This document shows, piece by piece, positions 16,515 through 24,579 of a DNA stretch of 53,653 nucleotides. The notes beneath the pieces are model-generated. The model saw only the letters and a list, made by a program, of their open reading frames with translations, did not search any database and was not told the DNA's origin. The stretch comes from Ruthenibacterium avium. Lineage in GTDB: Bacteria > Bacillota > Clostridia > Oscillospirales > Ruminococcaceae. The stretch's first letter is position 1. Every line of letters starts with the position of its first letter. Location of the stretch: NCBI GenBank assembly GCA_019118905.1, contig DWYA01000026.1, positions 1 through 53,653 of the forward strand, read 5' to 3'. Both the position numbers and the translations under genes were made by a program.

Positions 16515-17882
16515 TTACGCCGTCAACAGCGCCTGCCACAGCAAGCCCCAGGCATTTTCCCGGTTCATCACTTCCACTTGTCCTTTTGCGGTTACTTCAT
16601 AGCGGCCCAGCTCTCCCTCAGGGCCGGACAGCACAATTTCTCCCACCTTTTGGCCCTCGGCCACCGGCGCCGCCAGCTGTGCGGGCAGCTCCGCCACAGC
16701 ACTCAGCTGAGCCGCCTGCCCCTTTTTCACCAAAACCGATGTCGGCGCATTGCTCGTCAGCGCCGCTGTTTCCGCAACGCCTCCTGTGACAAGCAGCACA
16801 TCTGCAAGACCCTGCACAGCGGGAAATTGTGCCAGCTCGTAATTGGCAAAGCCGTAATCTAACAAGCGTGCTGCCGCCACAAAGCGCTCGGCGCTCGAAG
16901 GAGAGCCCAGCACCACGGCCAGCAGCCCCATGCCGTTGCGCTCTGCCGTTGCGGCGATGCACACGCCCGCGCCGCTTGTCGTGCCGGTTTTCAGTCCGGT
17001 CGCGCCCGCATATGTTTTCAGCAGCTTATTCGTGTTTACGAGCTGCGTTTGGCCGCCGCGCAGCGAATCTGTCCAAATGCCGGTATACTGTATCACCGTT
17101 TGATGCTTCATCAATTCGCGCGACATCACCGACACGTCACGCGCGGTCGAATAATGGTTTTCCTCATCCAAGCCGCAAGCGTTCATAAAGTGGGTATTTT
17201 CCATCCCCAGTTCTTTGGCCTTAGCGTTCATCATTTCAGCAAAAACGCTCTCCGAGCCGCCTACATACTCCGCCACTGCCACGGCGGCATCATTGGCGCT
17301 GCTCACACAAATGGCTTTCACCAGTTCATCCAGCGTAAATGTTTCTCCCGGCTCCAGCCAGATTTGACTGCCGCCCATGTTATAAGCGTGTTCGGAAATC
17401 GGCACCGTATCAGTCAGGGAAATCTTTCCCGCGTCAATGGCCTCAAACGTCAGCAGCAGCGTCATCACCTTGGTAATGGACGCAATGGGAACGCGCGTAT
17501 CGGCGTCCATTTCATACAGCACTTCTCCCGTATCGGTAGACACTAAAATCGCGTTGCGGCACGGCAGGCTCATTGCCGCCGAAGGGTCGGCTGCCGCATC
17601 TACTTTCACAGTGGGGTCATCTTTCCAATTCCAGTCATCACCGCCCGGCGCTTCATAGGCTCCCTCCATTACGCCGGAACGCGGTGCGGGGGTTCCCTGT
17701 GCTGCCGGGTCCGCCGCCGGGTCGGCTGCGGGGTCGGCGGCCGGGTCAGCTTGTACCGTGGCCGGGGGCGCAGCTGCGGCTGGGTCGGCCTGCTCCGCTC
17801 CACCGCTTGCATACGCACTGCCTATCCCTGCAAACAGCATCCAGGCGGCAAGCAGACCGCTGACACATCTTTTTTTGTTCAT
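16515..17882 (-). CDS. D-alanyl-D-alanine carboxypeptidase (peptidase S11)
   Basis: The 455-residue exported protein trims the terminal D-Ala of peptidoglycan stem peptides. A signal peptide (residues 1-25) is followed by an unusual Ala/Asp/Pro-rich linker with four ADPA units (about residues 45-61). All three penicillin-binding motifs are present: SITK (Ser135, Lys138), SAN (195-197) and KTG (298-300). The C-terminal part resembles the PBP5 C-terminal domain but a clear amphipathic anchor helix is not obvious. The ATG at 17882 has GGGAGGAG upstream. DacA, DacB and DacF types cannot be separated here; it is not next to spoIIA, unlike Bacillus dacF. Confidence 0.93.
   Translation of the reverse strand: MNKKRCVSGLLAAWMLFAGIGSAYASGGAEQADPAAAAPPATVQADPAADPAADPAADPAAQGTPAPRSGVMEGAYEAPGGDDWNWKDDPTVKVDAAADPSAAMSLPCRNAILVSTDTGEVLYEMDADTRVPIASITKVMTLLLTFEAIDAGKISLTDTVPISEHAYNMGGSQIWLEPGETFTLDELVKAICVSSANDAAVAVAEYVGGSESVFAEMMNAKAKELGMENTHFMNACGLDEENHYSTARDVSVMSRELMKHQTVIQYTGIWTDSLRGGQTQLVNTNKLLKTYAGATGLKTGTTSGAGVCIAATAERNGMGLLAVVLGSPSSAERFVAAARLLDYGFANYELAQFPAVQGLADVLLVTGGVAETAALTSNAPTSVLVKKGQAAQLSAVAELPAQLAAPVAEGQKVGEIVLSGPEGELGRYEVTAKGQVEVMNRENAWGLLWQALLTA
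17700..17750 (-). repeat. In-frame ADPA tandem repeat in the carboxypeptidase linker
   Basis: Four 12-bp units encode Ala-Asp-Pro-Ala in the segment between signal peptide and catalytic domain. It is a flexible, possibly length-variable spacer. Confidence 0.8.
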
Positions 17883-17973
17883 GCCTTTCTCCTCCCTTTT
17901 TGGTGTCAAGGCCGGCGAATGCCGCCCACTTCTGACAATAATATATGTGGCGGCAGGCTCATCCATTCCATGC

Positions 17974-18001
17974 TTGTATTTTTTTTATTTTTTTGTATAA
18001 T
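17974..18001 (+). promoter_or_regulatory. Probable promoter of mtaB
   Basis: TTGTAT (17974-17979), a 16-bp T-rich spacer and TATAAT (17996-18001) are on the plus strand. A GC hairpin with seven T follows at once (18010-18033). Confidence 0.65.
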
Positions 18002-18009
18002 TAAGTCAT

Positions 18010-18033
18010 CCCCGCACAGCGCGGGCTTTTTTT
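18010..18033 (+). terminator. Hairpin plus T-tract at the start of the mtaB leader
   Basis: CCCGC and GCGGG pair around a 5-nt loop and are followed by TTTTTTT. No plus-strand gene ends upstream, so it does not terminate a gene; it begins about where the mtaB transcript should start. It could be an attenuator, a 5-prime stabilising hairpin, or an accident. Confidence 0.5.
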
Positions 18034-18088
18034 CAGAGTGGACAATCTGTCCCAAAAACACCCAGCAAACAATAGGATGGTACTATGC

Positions 18089-19387
18089 ATGAAAGTTGCT
18101 TTTTATACTCTTGGCTGTAAGGTCAACCAAAACGAAACGGGAGCGATGCAGCAGCTGTTTTGTGAAAACGGCTTCACGCTGGCGCAAGGCGATGAAACCG
18201 CCGATGTTTACATCGTCAACAGCTGCACTGTAACCTCCGGCGGCGACAAAAAAAGCCGTCAATGGCTGCGCCGGGCCAAGCGCACCAACCCCGAGGCCGT
18301 CACCGTCCTCACCGGGTGCTTTCCCCAAGCGTTTGAGCAGGAGGCACGCGCCGTCACGGAGGCCGATATTATCACAGGTTCCGCTGCCCGCAAGCAGCTG
18401 GTCGCGCATGTACTGCGTTTTATCCAAACGCGCGAACGCATCATTGACATCGTTCCTCACAGCAAGGAGGAGGCGTTTGAGGAGCTTCCCATGGAGCAAA
18501 TGGCCGGTCACACGCGCGCCTTTATGAAAATTGAGGACGGCTGCAACCGCCGCTGTGCATATTGCGTCATTCCCCGAGCCCGCGGCTTTGTCCGCAGCCG
18601 CCGCGAAGAAAATATTCTGCGCGAGCTGGAAATTCTGGGAAAAGCCGGGTACCGTGAAGTCGTTTTTTCCGGCATTAACTTGTCCAGCTATGGCACGGAC
18701 ACCGGCACTACCTTGGAAGCGCTGACACAGAAAGCCGCTTTGGTTCCCGGCATTGAGCGCATCCGTCTGGGCAGTCTGGAGCCGGATCTCTGCACCGATG
18801 CTTTTATGGAAGCTCTGGCAGAAGTTCCCGCTTTTTGTCCGCAGTTCCACCTTTCTTTGCAAAGCGGATGCACTAAAACCCTGCGCGCGATGCGCCGCAT
18901 TTACACCGCCGAAGAATACAAAGACGTTGTGCGGAAAATCCGCCGCGCAATTCCCGATGCCGTTTTCACCACAGATGTGATTGTCGGCTTTCCCGGCGAA
19001 ACGGAGGAGGACTTTGCCGAAAGCCTTCGTTTTGTAGAGGAAATCGGCTTTTTAAAGGTGCATGTGTTCACTTATTCCAGCCGCCCCGGCACACCTGCCG
19101 CAGAAATGCCCGGCCATTTGTCGGAGGCAGAAAAGCTTTCGCGCAACCATCGTTTGCAGCAAGCTGCCGATGCCGTGCGCGCACGCATCATTGGCGAAAT
19201 GGAGGGGCAGGAGGATGTCGTTTTAACGGAAACCCCGATTGCCAAAGACACTTATACCGGCTATACCCGGCGCTATGTTCCCGTTGTGGTCAAAGCGCCC
19301 GGCCTTTCTCAGGGAATGCTTGTGCCTGTGCGCCTTGGCGTATGGGATGCCGAGAAAGAGCGCTGCGAAGCAGTTCCTCTTTTGTAA
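18089..19387 (+). CDS. mtaB: tRNA (t6A37) methylthiotransferase MtaB
   Basis: This 432-residue radical SAM enzyme converts t6A37 to ms2t6A37 in tRNAs reading ANN codons. The N-terminal UPF0004 domain supplies three cluster cysteines (GCKVNQ, NSCTVT, TGCFPQ), and the radical SAM cluster is CNRRCAYC near residue 153. Family signatures RIRLGSLEPD, FHLSLQSGC and TTDVIVGFPGETEEDF follow, and a TRAM-like domain closes the protein. I preferred the ATG at 18089 (AGGATGG 7 bp upstream) to one 12 bp earlier that has no ribosome site. MiaB is excluded by the GCKVNQNE start. Confidence 0.95.
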   Translation: MKVAFYTLGCKVNQNETGAMQQLFCENGFTLAQGDETADVYIVNSCTVTSGGDKKSRQWLRRAKRTNPEAVTVLTGCFPQAFEQEARAVTEADIITGSAARKQLVAHVLRFIQTRERIIDIVPHSKEEAFEELPMEQMAGHTRAFMKIEDGCNRRCAYCVIPRARGFVRSRREENILRELEILGKAGYREVVFSGINLSSYGTDTGTTLEALTQKAALVPGIERIRLGSLEPDLCTDAFMEALAEVPAFCPQFHLSLQSGCTKTLRAMRRIYTAEEYKDVVRKIRRAIPDAVFTTDVIVGFPGETEEDFAESLRFVEEIGFLKVHVFTYSSRPGTPAAEMPGHLSEAEKLSRNHRLQQAADAVRARIIGEMEGQEDVVLTETPIAKDTYTGYTRRYVPVVVKAPGLSQGMLVPVRLGVWDAEKERCEAVPLL

Positions 19388-19398
19388 TCAGCACAAAA

Positions 19399-19446
19399 AG
19401 AAAGCGGTGTGCAGCCGAACCACTCGGCCATGCACACCGCTTTCTT
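19399..19446. terminator. Bidirectional terminator between mtaB and trxA
   Basis: A perfect 16-bp stem (AAGAAAGCGGTGTGCA at 19399-19414 and its complement at 19431-19446) separates the two convergent genes. A-rich flanks give T-tracts on both strands. Confidence 0.85.
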
Positions 19447-19485
19447 CCAAAAGGGTTTTTATGAAAAATTTTTGCTGATATTGGC

Positions 19486-19812
19486 TTATTCTGTTACGCC
19501 CGTGTGGTTGCGAACCAAATCACGCAGCGTTTGTTCGGGCACTGCACCAACGCTTTGTGCCACTACTTTTCCGCCTTGGAACAACAGCACCGTGGGAATG
19601 CTCATAATCTGATACTGGGCAGCCAGCGCCTGTTCCTCATCCACATTGATTTTGGCTACATCAAAGCCCTTGCTGCTCTCGCCCATTTTTTCCAAAATAG
19701 GGCCCAGCGTACGGCACGGGCCACACCAAGGCGCCCAAAAATCTACCAGAACGGGCTTATCGGCATTCAACACTTTTTCCTGAAAATCGGCACTTGTCAC
19801 ATGAATTAACAT
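19486..19812 (-). CDS. trxA: Thioredoxin
   Basis: The 108-residue protein is a single thioredoxin domain with the active site WCGPC at about residues 29-33 (VDFWAPWCGPCRTLGPIL) and the conserved cis-proline in MSIPTVLLF. It serves as a general disulfide reductant in the cytoplasm. AAGGAGG lies 8 bp before the ATG. No thioredoxin reductase gene is nearby. A weak 25-codon reading frame stands directly upstream on the same strand. Confidence 0.97.
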   Translation of the reverse strand: MLIHVTSADFQEKVLNADKPVLVDFWAPWCGPCRTLGPILEKMGESSKGFDVAKINVDEEQALAAQYQIMSIPTVLLFQGGKVVAQSVGAVPEQTLRDLVRNHTGVTE

Positions 19813-19861
19813 GAATGGTTCCTCCTTGAACTGTGATTGTTTTTTATTTCATCTTTTATTT

Positions 19862-19939
19862 TTAGAGGTTGGGCGGCGCCTGTTTGCTGATTCTTTCGCG
19901 CAGTGCGCCGCCGTTTTGGTTTTGTTGTGCTTTTATCAT
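19862..19939 (-). CDS. Possible 25-residue leader peptide upstream of trxA
   Basis: An ATG at 19939 opens a frame reading MIKAQQNQNGGALRERISKQ and ending PPNL. GGAG stands 13 bp upstream, which is far, and GGGAT directly before the ATG is no ribosome site. The stop lies about 50 bp before trxA. A GGCGGCGC inverted repeat overlaps its second half. It may be a small protein, a leader or chance. Confidence 0.2.
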   Translation of the reverse strand: MIKAQQNQNGGALRERISKQAPPNL

Positions 19940-20052
19940 ATCCCAATTCCCGCTCCAATTCGGTGATAAAATCACAAAATTCGATTTGTTTGCCGCAGCC
20001 AACAGCGAACAAGCGGCATTTTACCTCATTTTTTTGAAAGGAAGGACTTTCG

Positions 20053-21144
20053 TTGCTCGGCCTTTATCTTCACATTCCTTACTGCTCGTCTAAATGCCAT
20101 TACTGCGATTTTTATTCCATCGGCAAAAGCACCTGCGTACCGGATGGCTATATACAAGCACTTTTACGCGAAATTCAACGCTTTACCCGGCAGCACGGAC
20201 AGCAAGCATTGTGCCCCGACACCGTTTATTTTGGCGGCGGTACGCCCAGCCTGCTCACTCCCCAACAAGTGGAAACCGTGCTCAACTTCGTCCAGCCTGC
20301 ACATGACGCGGAAATCACCTTGGAATGCAACCCGGAACACGCCACCCTTGCCTTGCTGCAAGGTTTTCGCGCGGCGGGGGTCAATCGCATTTCCTTCGGC
20401 GTACAAACGGCTTTTGACGAAAGTCTTGCCCGCCTTGGGCGGCATCATACCGCCGAACAAGCGCGACAAGCGCTCACGCTGGCGCGTCAGGCCGGTTTTT
20501 CCAATATCAGCGGCGATGTCATGCTGGCACTGCCCGGCTACACAAACGAAGAATTAAACGCCACGCTCAGGCTTTTATCAGAGGGCGGCTGCACCCATAT
20601 CAGCAGCTATTTATTAAAAATTGAGCCAAAAACCGTATTCGGCAAGCGTCCCCCGGCACACCTGCCCGATGAGGATGCCGCGGCAGATTTTTACCTTGCC
20701 TGTGTAGATCGTCTGCCCGCTTTGGGCTATCGGCAATACGAAATTTCCAACTTTGCCCAGCCCGGCTTTGAGGGACGGCACAACCTGCTTTATTGGCATT
20801 GTCAGGACTATCTCGGCGTTGGGGTCACCGCTGCCAGCTGCTTCAACGGCGAACGCTTTTCCACACCGCCCGGCATGGATGCTTTTATCCAACAACCGGC
20901 GGTTTACGAACCGGAAGGCCCCTGCACCGCCGACGACTTCATCATGCTCCAGCTTCGTTTGTGCGAGGGGCTTTCCCTGTCCCGCTTAAAGCAGGATTGG
21001 GGCGTTATGTGGGACGCACAGCGTCTGTCCTTTTGTCAAAAATTGCAAAAAGAAGGGCTTGCTCTTTTTGACGGGGAAAGCCTGAGCCTGACTCCCCGCG
21101 GCTTTTTGCTCCAAAATAGTATCTTGTGCGAATTGCTGTCTTAA
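20053..21144 (+). CDS. hemW: HemW-type radical SAM protein (heme chaperone, coproporphyrinogen III oxidase-like)
   Basis: The 363-residue protein starts LGLYLHIPYCSSKCHYCDFYS, with the radical SAM cluster CxxxCxxC and the phenylalanine/tyrosine spacing of the HemW family. The motifs YFGGGTPS (about residue 60) and the C-terminal HemN-like segment QYEISNFAQPGFEGRHNLLYW are typical. HemW is thought to insert heme into respiratory proteins rather than oxidise coproporphyrinogen. The start codon is TTG at 20053 with GGAAGGA about 6 bp upstream. Its stop codon overlaps the convergent small membrane-protein gene by 3 bp in a TTAA palindrome. Confidence 0.92.
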   Translation: MLGLYLHIPYCSSKCHYCDFYSIGKSTCVPDGYIQALLREIQRFTRQHGQQALCPDTVYFGGGTPSLLTPQQVETVLNFVQPAHDAEITLECNPEHATLALLQGFRAAGVNRISFGVQTAFDESLARLGRHHTAEQARQALTLARQAGFSNISGDVMLALPGYTNEELNATLRLLSEGGCTHISSYLLKIEPKTVFGKRPPAHLPDEDAAADFYLACVDRLPALGYRQYEISNFAQPGFEGRHNLLYWHCQDYLGVGVTAASCFNGERFSTPPGMDAFIQQPAVYEPEGPCTADDFIMLQLRLCEGLSLSRLKQDWGVMWDAQRLSFCQKLQKEGLALFDGESLSLTPRGFLLQNSILCELLS

Positions 21145-21359
21145 ACATCTGGAAAAATCCATGGCAGCAAAAGCCCTGCCAACCCCACCAGAAAAAACAC
21201 AGCTCCGCCGATTTTCGTATTGAGTTTGTAAAAATCCGACGGTTCATCGGCAGAATATGACTTCCATCGTTCCGTGTATTTCCAAACCAAGTCGGGCCGC
21301 AGAAAATACAAAGCGCCAAGCCCCATCAGCAGCAGACCCGCAAAAACAGTCCAAACCAT
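21141..21359 (-). CDS. Small membrane protein, DUF6199-like
   Basis: The 72-residue protein has two hydrophobic helices (residues 2-20 and 48-68) flanking a short polar stretch YFLRPDLVWKYTERWKS. This resembles DUF6199, a family without known role. The ATG at 21359 is supported by AAGGGG 5 bp upstream; a longer frame lacks a ribosome site. An extended -10 (TGATATAAT) lies about 47 bp upstream, so it probably has its own promoter behind the metQ terminator. Confidence 0.7.
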   Translation of the reverse strand: MVWTVFAGLLLMGLGALYFLRPDLVWKYTERWKSYSADEPSDFYKLNTKIGGAVFFLVGLAGLLLPWIFPDV

Positions 21360-21405
21360 AGGAACCCCTTCTTTCCAGCTTTTTCTCTCACAACGATTTT
21401 TGTCC

Positions 21406-21414
21406 ATTATATCA
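21406..21414 (-). promoter_or_regulatory. Extended -10 promoter for the DUF6199-like gene
   Basis: TGATATAAT on the minus strand combines an extended TG with a consensus -10. No good -35 is seen 17 bp upstream, where the metQ terminator begins. Confidence 0.5.
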
Positions 21415-21424
21415 TAGAAACAGC

Positions 21425-21460
21425 AAAAAGTGGATGCCGGTTTTCAGCATCCACTTTTTT
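21425..21460 (-). terminator. Intrinsic terminator after metQ
   Basis: AAAAAGTGGATGC and GCATCCACTTTTT form a 13-bp stem with a T-tract on the minus strand, 28 bp after the metQ stop. Confidence 0.85.
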
Positions 21461-21487
21461 ATTTCTATGCATGTACACAACACCGCT

Positions 21488-22357
21488 TTATGCCACGGGC
21501 AGCACACTTCCCTCATATTTGTCGGTAATCCACTGCTTCATTTCATCGCTTTTCAGCACTTCCACCAGCGCTTTCACGCCTTCGTTATTTTCCTCTCCGT
21601 TTCTCACGGCAATGATGTTGGCAAACACTTGCGCAGCCTCGCCGGAAGCATCCTCTGTCACCAACAGCTTGTCAGCGATTCCGGCGGGAATGGCGTAGTT
21701 TCCATTGATTACGGCAAAATCCAAATCGGGCAGGCTGGCCGGCAGGTTGGCCGCTTCCATTGCAATAATTTCCACATTGTGCGGGTTTTCGGCAATGCCG
21801 TCATATTCCGAGAAGGTGATGTCCTCCGCGTTGCGGAAATAATCCAAATTGATGCCGTCTTTCAAGGTCAGCACGCCTTGGTCTTGCAGCAGCAGCAATG
21901 CACGGCCGCCGTTTGTCGCGTCGGCAGGAATGCCGATCTTCGCGCCATCGGGAACACTGCTCAAATCGCTCGATTTTCCGGCATACACGCCCAGCGGCTC
22001 GTAGTGAATCGCACCAGCGCTGACCAAATCGGTGCCTTGCTCGGCGTTAAAGTTGGTCAGATAGGGCTGATGCTGAAAATAGTTTGCCTCCAAGCTGCCC
22101 TCGGCCAAGGCCGTGTTCGGCATGACGTAATCGTCAAACTCCACAATCTCCAGCGTGTAGCCCTTTTCCGCCAGCAAATCGGCGGCATGTTCCAAAATTT
22201 CCGCATGGGGTGCGGGCGATGCCCCCACACGAATCACCTGTGCGCTGCCGCTTTGTGTCTCGGCAGCCTGTGTGCTTTGGCCGTCTGCCGCTGCGGTGCA
22301 GCCCGCCAATCCAACGGCCAATACTGTTGTCAAAATCCAAGCAAATGTCTTTTTCAT
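21488..22357 (-). CDS. metQ: Methionine ABC transporter substrate-binding lipoprotein
   Basis: The 289-residue NlpA/MetQ family lipoprotein captures methionine outside the membrane. The signal peptide ends in the lipobox LAGC (Cys20). The mature part has family blocks IRVGASPAPHAEIL, LAEGSLEANYFQHQPYL and IGIPADATNGGRALLLLQ. It is the last gene of metN-metI-metQ and is expected to work with both. The start has a typical GGAGAC ribosome site about 7 bp upstream. Substrate assignment to methionine rests on the family plus the methionine T-box in front of the operon. Confidence 0.95.
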   Translation of the reverse strand: MKKTFAWILTTVLAVGLAGCTAAADGQSTQAAETQSGSAQVIRVGASPAPHAEILEHAADLLAEKGYTLEIVEFDDYVMPNTALAEGSLEANYFQHQPYLTNFNAEQGTDLVSAGAIHYEPLGVYAGKSSDLSSVPDGAKIGIPADATNGGRALLLLQDQGVLTLKDGINLDYFRNAEDITFSEYDGIAENPHNVEIIAMEAANLPASLPDLDFAVINGNYAIPAGIADKLLVTEDASGEAAQVFANIIAVRNGEENNEGVKALVEVLKSDEMKQWITDKYEGSVLPVA

Positions 22358-22377
22358 TGTTATTGTCTCCTTTTTCG

Positions 22378-23046
22378 TTATCGGTTTCTTTTGTCTGCTT
22401 TTTTTGCTGCAATGTCAAAAATAATTTGAATGACACACACCAGCACCAATAAAACAAATACGGTTGCATACATCACATCCGTTTGATAGCGCTGAAAACC
22501 GAAGCGGTAAGCCAGATTGCCCAGTCCGCCTGCACCGACGCTTCCAGTGATGGCTGTGTAGCCTAAAATGGTGATGATACTGATGGAAAGGCCGCGCAAA
22601 AGGCTGGGCACACTTTCTACCAGCAGCACGCGCAATACAATTTGCATTCGCGTTGCCCCCATGCACTTGGCCGCCTCAATGACGCCGCCATCCACTTCGG
22701 AAAGGCTTTGCTCCACCATGCGTGCCACAAACGGCGCAGCGCTCAAGGTTAAGGGAACCAGCGCCGCTGTTGCACCAATGCTGGTTCCGGCAATCAGCCT
22801 CGTCATGGGAATGATAAAGAACATCAAAATGATAAACGGCAAGCTTCGCAGCAAATTGACCACCCAGGCAAACACCGCATGAAAGCGCGGCGCGGGGGCA
22901 ATGCCGTTGTCCTGTGTCACCGTCAGCAATACGCCCATCGGCAAGCCCAGCACATAGGCAAACAGCGTTGCAAAGACCGTCATGTAAAGCGTTTCTGCCG
23001 TTCCTTCCAGCAAAAGCGGTCCGTATTGATTCAAAAAGTTCATCAT
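22378..23046 (-). CDS. metI: Methionine ABC transporter permease
   Basis: This 222-residue membrane protein has five hydrophobic segments and the binding-protein-dependent permease signature EAAKCMGATRMQIVLRVLL (about residues 130-148) that contacts the ATPase. The TLYMTVFATLFAYVLGLPMG start is typical for MetI. The ATG at 23046 has AGGAGGG 8 bp upstream; longer in-frame starts have no ribosome site. It lies 19 bp behind metN and 20 bp before metQ. Confidence 0.95.
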   Translation of the reverse strand: MMNFLNQYGPLLLEGTAETLYMTVFATLFAYVLGLPMGVLLTVTQDNGIAPAPRFHAVFAWVVNLLRSLPFIILMFFIIPMTRLIAGTSIGATAALVPLTLSAAPFVARMVEQSLSEVDGGVIEAAKCMGATRMQIVLRVLLVESVPSLLRGLSISIITILGYTAITGSVGAGGLGNLAYRFGFQRYQTDVMYATVFVLLVLVCVIQIIFDIAAKKADKRNR

Positions 23047-23065
23047 GGTATTTCCCTCCTGCCTG

Positions 23066-23815
23066 TCACATTCGTTCCCGCCATTCGCGCAGCAGCATTT
23101 TAGCCGTTTCACTCTGCGGGTCATGCAGCACCTTGGTCACTTCTCCTTGCTCTGCCACGCGGCCTTCCCCAATCACGGCCACATGTTTGCAAATGGCGGA
23201 AACTACCGCAATGTCGTGCGTAATAATTAAAATCGTCACGCCCATTTTTCGGTTGATTTCTTCCAGCAAGCCTAGCATAGCTTTTGTTGTCATGGGGTCA
23301 AGCGCGCTGGTCGGCTCATCACAAAGCAAAATTTCCGGGTCGGTTGCTAAAGCACGGGCAATTGCCACACGCTGTTTCTGTCCGCCGGAGAGCTGCGCCG
23401 GATAGGCTTTTGCCTTATCGGCCAAGCCGACCAGCTCAAGCAGCTGCGCCGCCTTTTCGCGGGCTTTTCGCTTATCGCACCCTTTTTCTAAAAGAAGCGG
23501 AAACGCCACATTCTCCAATACTGTTTTTTGCATCAGCAGGTGATATCCTTGAAACACAACGCCCATTTTCCGCCGTGCAGTGCGCAGCTCGGCGCCTGTC
23601 ATCGCCGCCAAATCTGCGCCGCCCAGCAAAATTTCACCGCTCGTGGGCTGCTCCAGCAAGGACAAGCAGCGCAGCAGCGTCGATTTGCCCGCCCCCGACA
23701 TGCCGATGATGCCGAACACATCGCCGGACTCTACCGACAGTGTCACGTCTTTCAGCGCCGTGACGCTTTGCGTTTTATCATTAAAAATCTTTGTCAATTG
23801 CTTAATCTCAATCAC
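23066..23815 (-). CDS. metN: Methionine ABC transporter ATP-binding protein, short form
   Basis: The 249-residue ATPase energises methionine import. Walker A is GMSGAGKST (about residues 38-46), the signature LSGGQKQRVAIARAL lies near residue 143, and Walker B is ILLCDEPTSALD. Well-studied MetN proteins have about 340 residues because of a C-terminal NIL (ACT-like) domain that binds methionine and inhibits transport; here the protein stops right after the ATPase domain (REWRERM), so the sensor is absent. Control may therefore be left to the T-box leader upstream. Confidence 0.93.
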   Translation of the reverse strand: MIEIKQLTKIFNDKTQSVTALKDVTLSVESGDVFGIIGMSGAGKSTLLRCLSLLEQPTSGEILLGGADLAAMTGAELRTARRKMGVVFQGYHLLMQKTVLENVAFPLLLEKGCDKRKAREKAAQLLELVGLADKAKAYPAQLSGGQKQRVAIARALATDPEILLCDEPTSALDPMTTKAMLGLLEEINRKMGVTILIITHDIAVVSAICKHVAVIGEGRVAEQGEVTKVLHDPQSETAKMLLREWRERM

Positions 23816-23917
23816 AGGCTCTGTTTCCTTTCTCGTTATTGTAAATTGATTTCGTTTCCAGCCATGGTTTCGGCTGCTTTTCCCATTTCAAGCAGATTGT
23901 GAAAAACAAAACAAAAA

Positions 23918-24235
23918 GCTCCCCATCCTTGCCCAAAAGGGACAAGGACGGGGAGCTGACGCTCACCGTGGTACCACCTTGATTCACTCTTTTTCAAGAG
24001 CCTCAGCCGCTGCGGCCGCAGATGATACGGATTACAGCGCGGCGCAGTAACGGGCGCACCCGTTGCAAGCTAACAACCCGCCATAAATGTTCCGACGGCT
24101 TTCCCGCGCATCCTTGCACGGTGCTGCTTCACCTGCACAACTCAGAGGCCATATTCGGTTTGCGTCCCTTTGCTTTGTTTCACCAAGTCAAAGCTCTCTG
24201 TGAAAGTTCGTGCAAACGTACTCTCCTCATCAATG
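23918..24235 (-). promoter_or_regulatory. T-box leader with methionine specifier (AUG)
   Basis: The minus strand has the T-box core AAGGTGGTACCACGG (23966-23980), a terminator stem AGCTCCCC.../...GGGGAGCT (23918-23956) and TTTTT. In stem I GAGG pairs with CCTC and GTTTGC with GCAAAC; the loop between reads CGAATATGG, giving an ATG specifier at 24150-24152 followed by G. The distal AGAGAGC and TTTG/CAAA elements are present. It ends about 100 bp before metN and should couple methionine uptake to uncharged tRNA-Met. No separate promoter is clear between it and the tRNA gene upstream. Confidence 0.9.
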
Positions 24236-24274
24236 TTTTTGATGGATATTGAAATGTAAAAATGGGTAAAAAAA

Positions 24275-24350
24275 TGGAGCGGATTACGAGGCTCGAACTC
24301 GCTACCTCCACCTTGGCAAGGTGGCGCTCTACCAGATGAGCTAAATCCGC
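24275..24350 (-). tRNA. tRNA-Gly (anticodon GCC)
   Basis: A 76-nt gene folds into a full cloverleaf: acceptor GCGGATT/AATCCGC, D arm GCTC/GAGC, anticodon stem CCACC/GGTGG with loop TTGCCAA (anticodon GCC, 24315-24317), T arm GCGAG/CTCGT around TTCGAGC. CCA is encoded (24275-24277). A perfect promoter lies upstream, and the methionine T-box starts about 40 bp downstream. Confidence 0.97.
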
Positions 24351-24368
24351 ATCTCAGATTGCTTTGTT

Positions 24369-24397
24369 ATTATAGCGCGGCTTGTCTCATTTGTCAA
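24369..24397 (-). promoter_or_regulatory. Sigma-A promoter of tRNA-Gly
   Basis: The -35 TTGACA (24392-24397), a 17-bp spacer and the -10 TATAAT (24369-24374) form a perfect promoter 19 bp before the mature tRNA 5-prime end. It may also drive the methionine T-box and metNIQ. Confidence 0.92.
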
Positions 24398-24499
24398 GCG
24401 CTGCATTCTTATTTTTTCATATTGCTTAAAATTTCTACTTGTTTTGTATATTTTTATAGCTTTTTGCACACAAGATATCCGTTTTTCTTTTCAAAACAC

Positions 24500-24527
24500 T
24501 TGACAGAACAGCGCGATTTGATATGAT
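24500..24527 (+). promoter_or_regulatory. Sigma-A promoter for degV
   Basis: The -35 TTGACA (24500-24505), a 16-bp spacer and the -10 TATGAT (24522-24527) lie about 52 bp upstream of the degV start codon. Confidence 0.8.
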
Positions 24528-24579
24528 AAAGGCAAGAACATCAAAGAGCGCCGCTCTGTTTGCAAAGGAGTTTATGCCT

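Noticed and set aside
19806..20012. 68-codon TTG-started frame overlapping the trxA start
   Set aside because: It has no ribosome site, a basic run of residues typical of non-coding frames, and ends inside the trxA start codon region.
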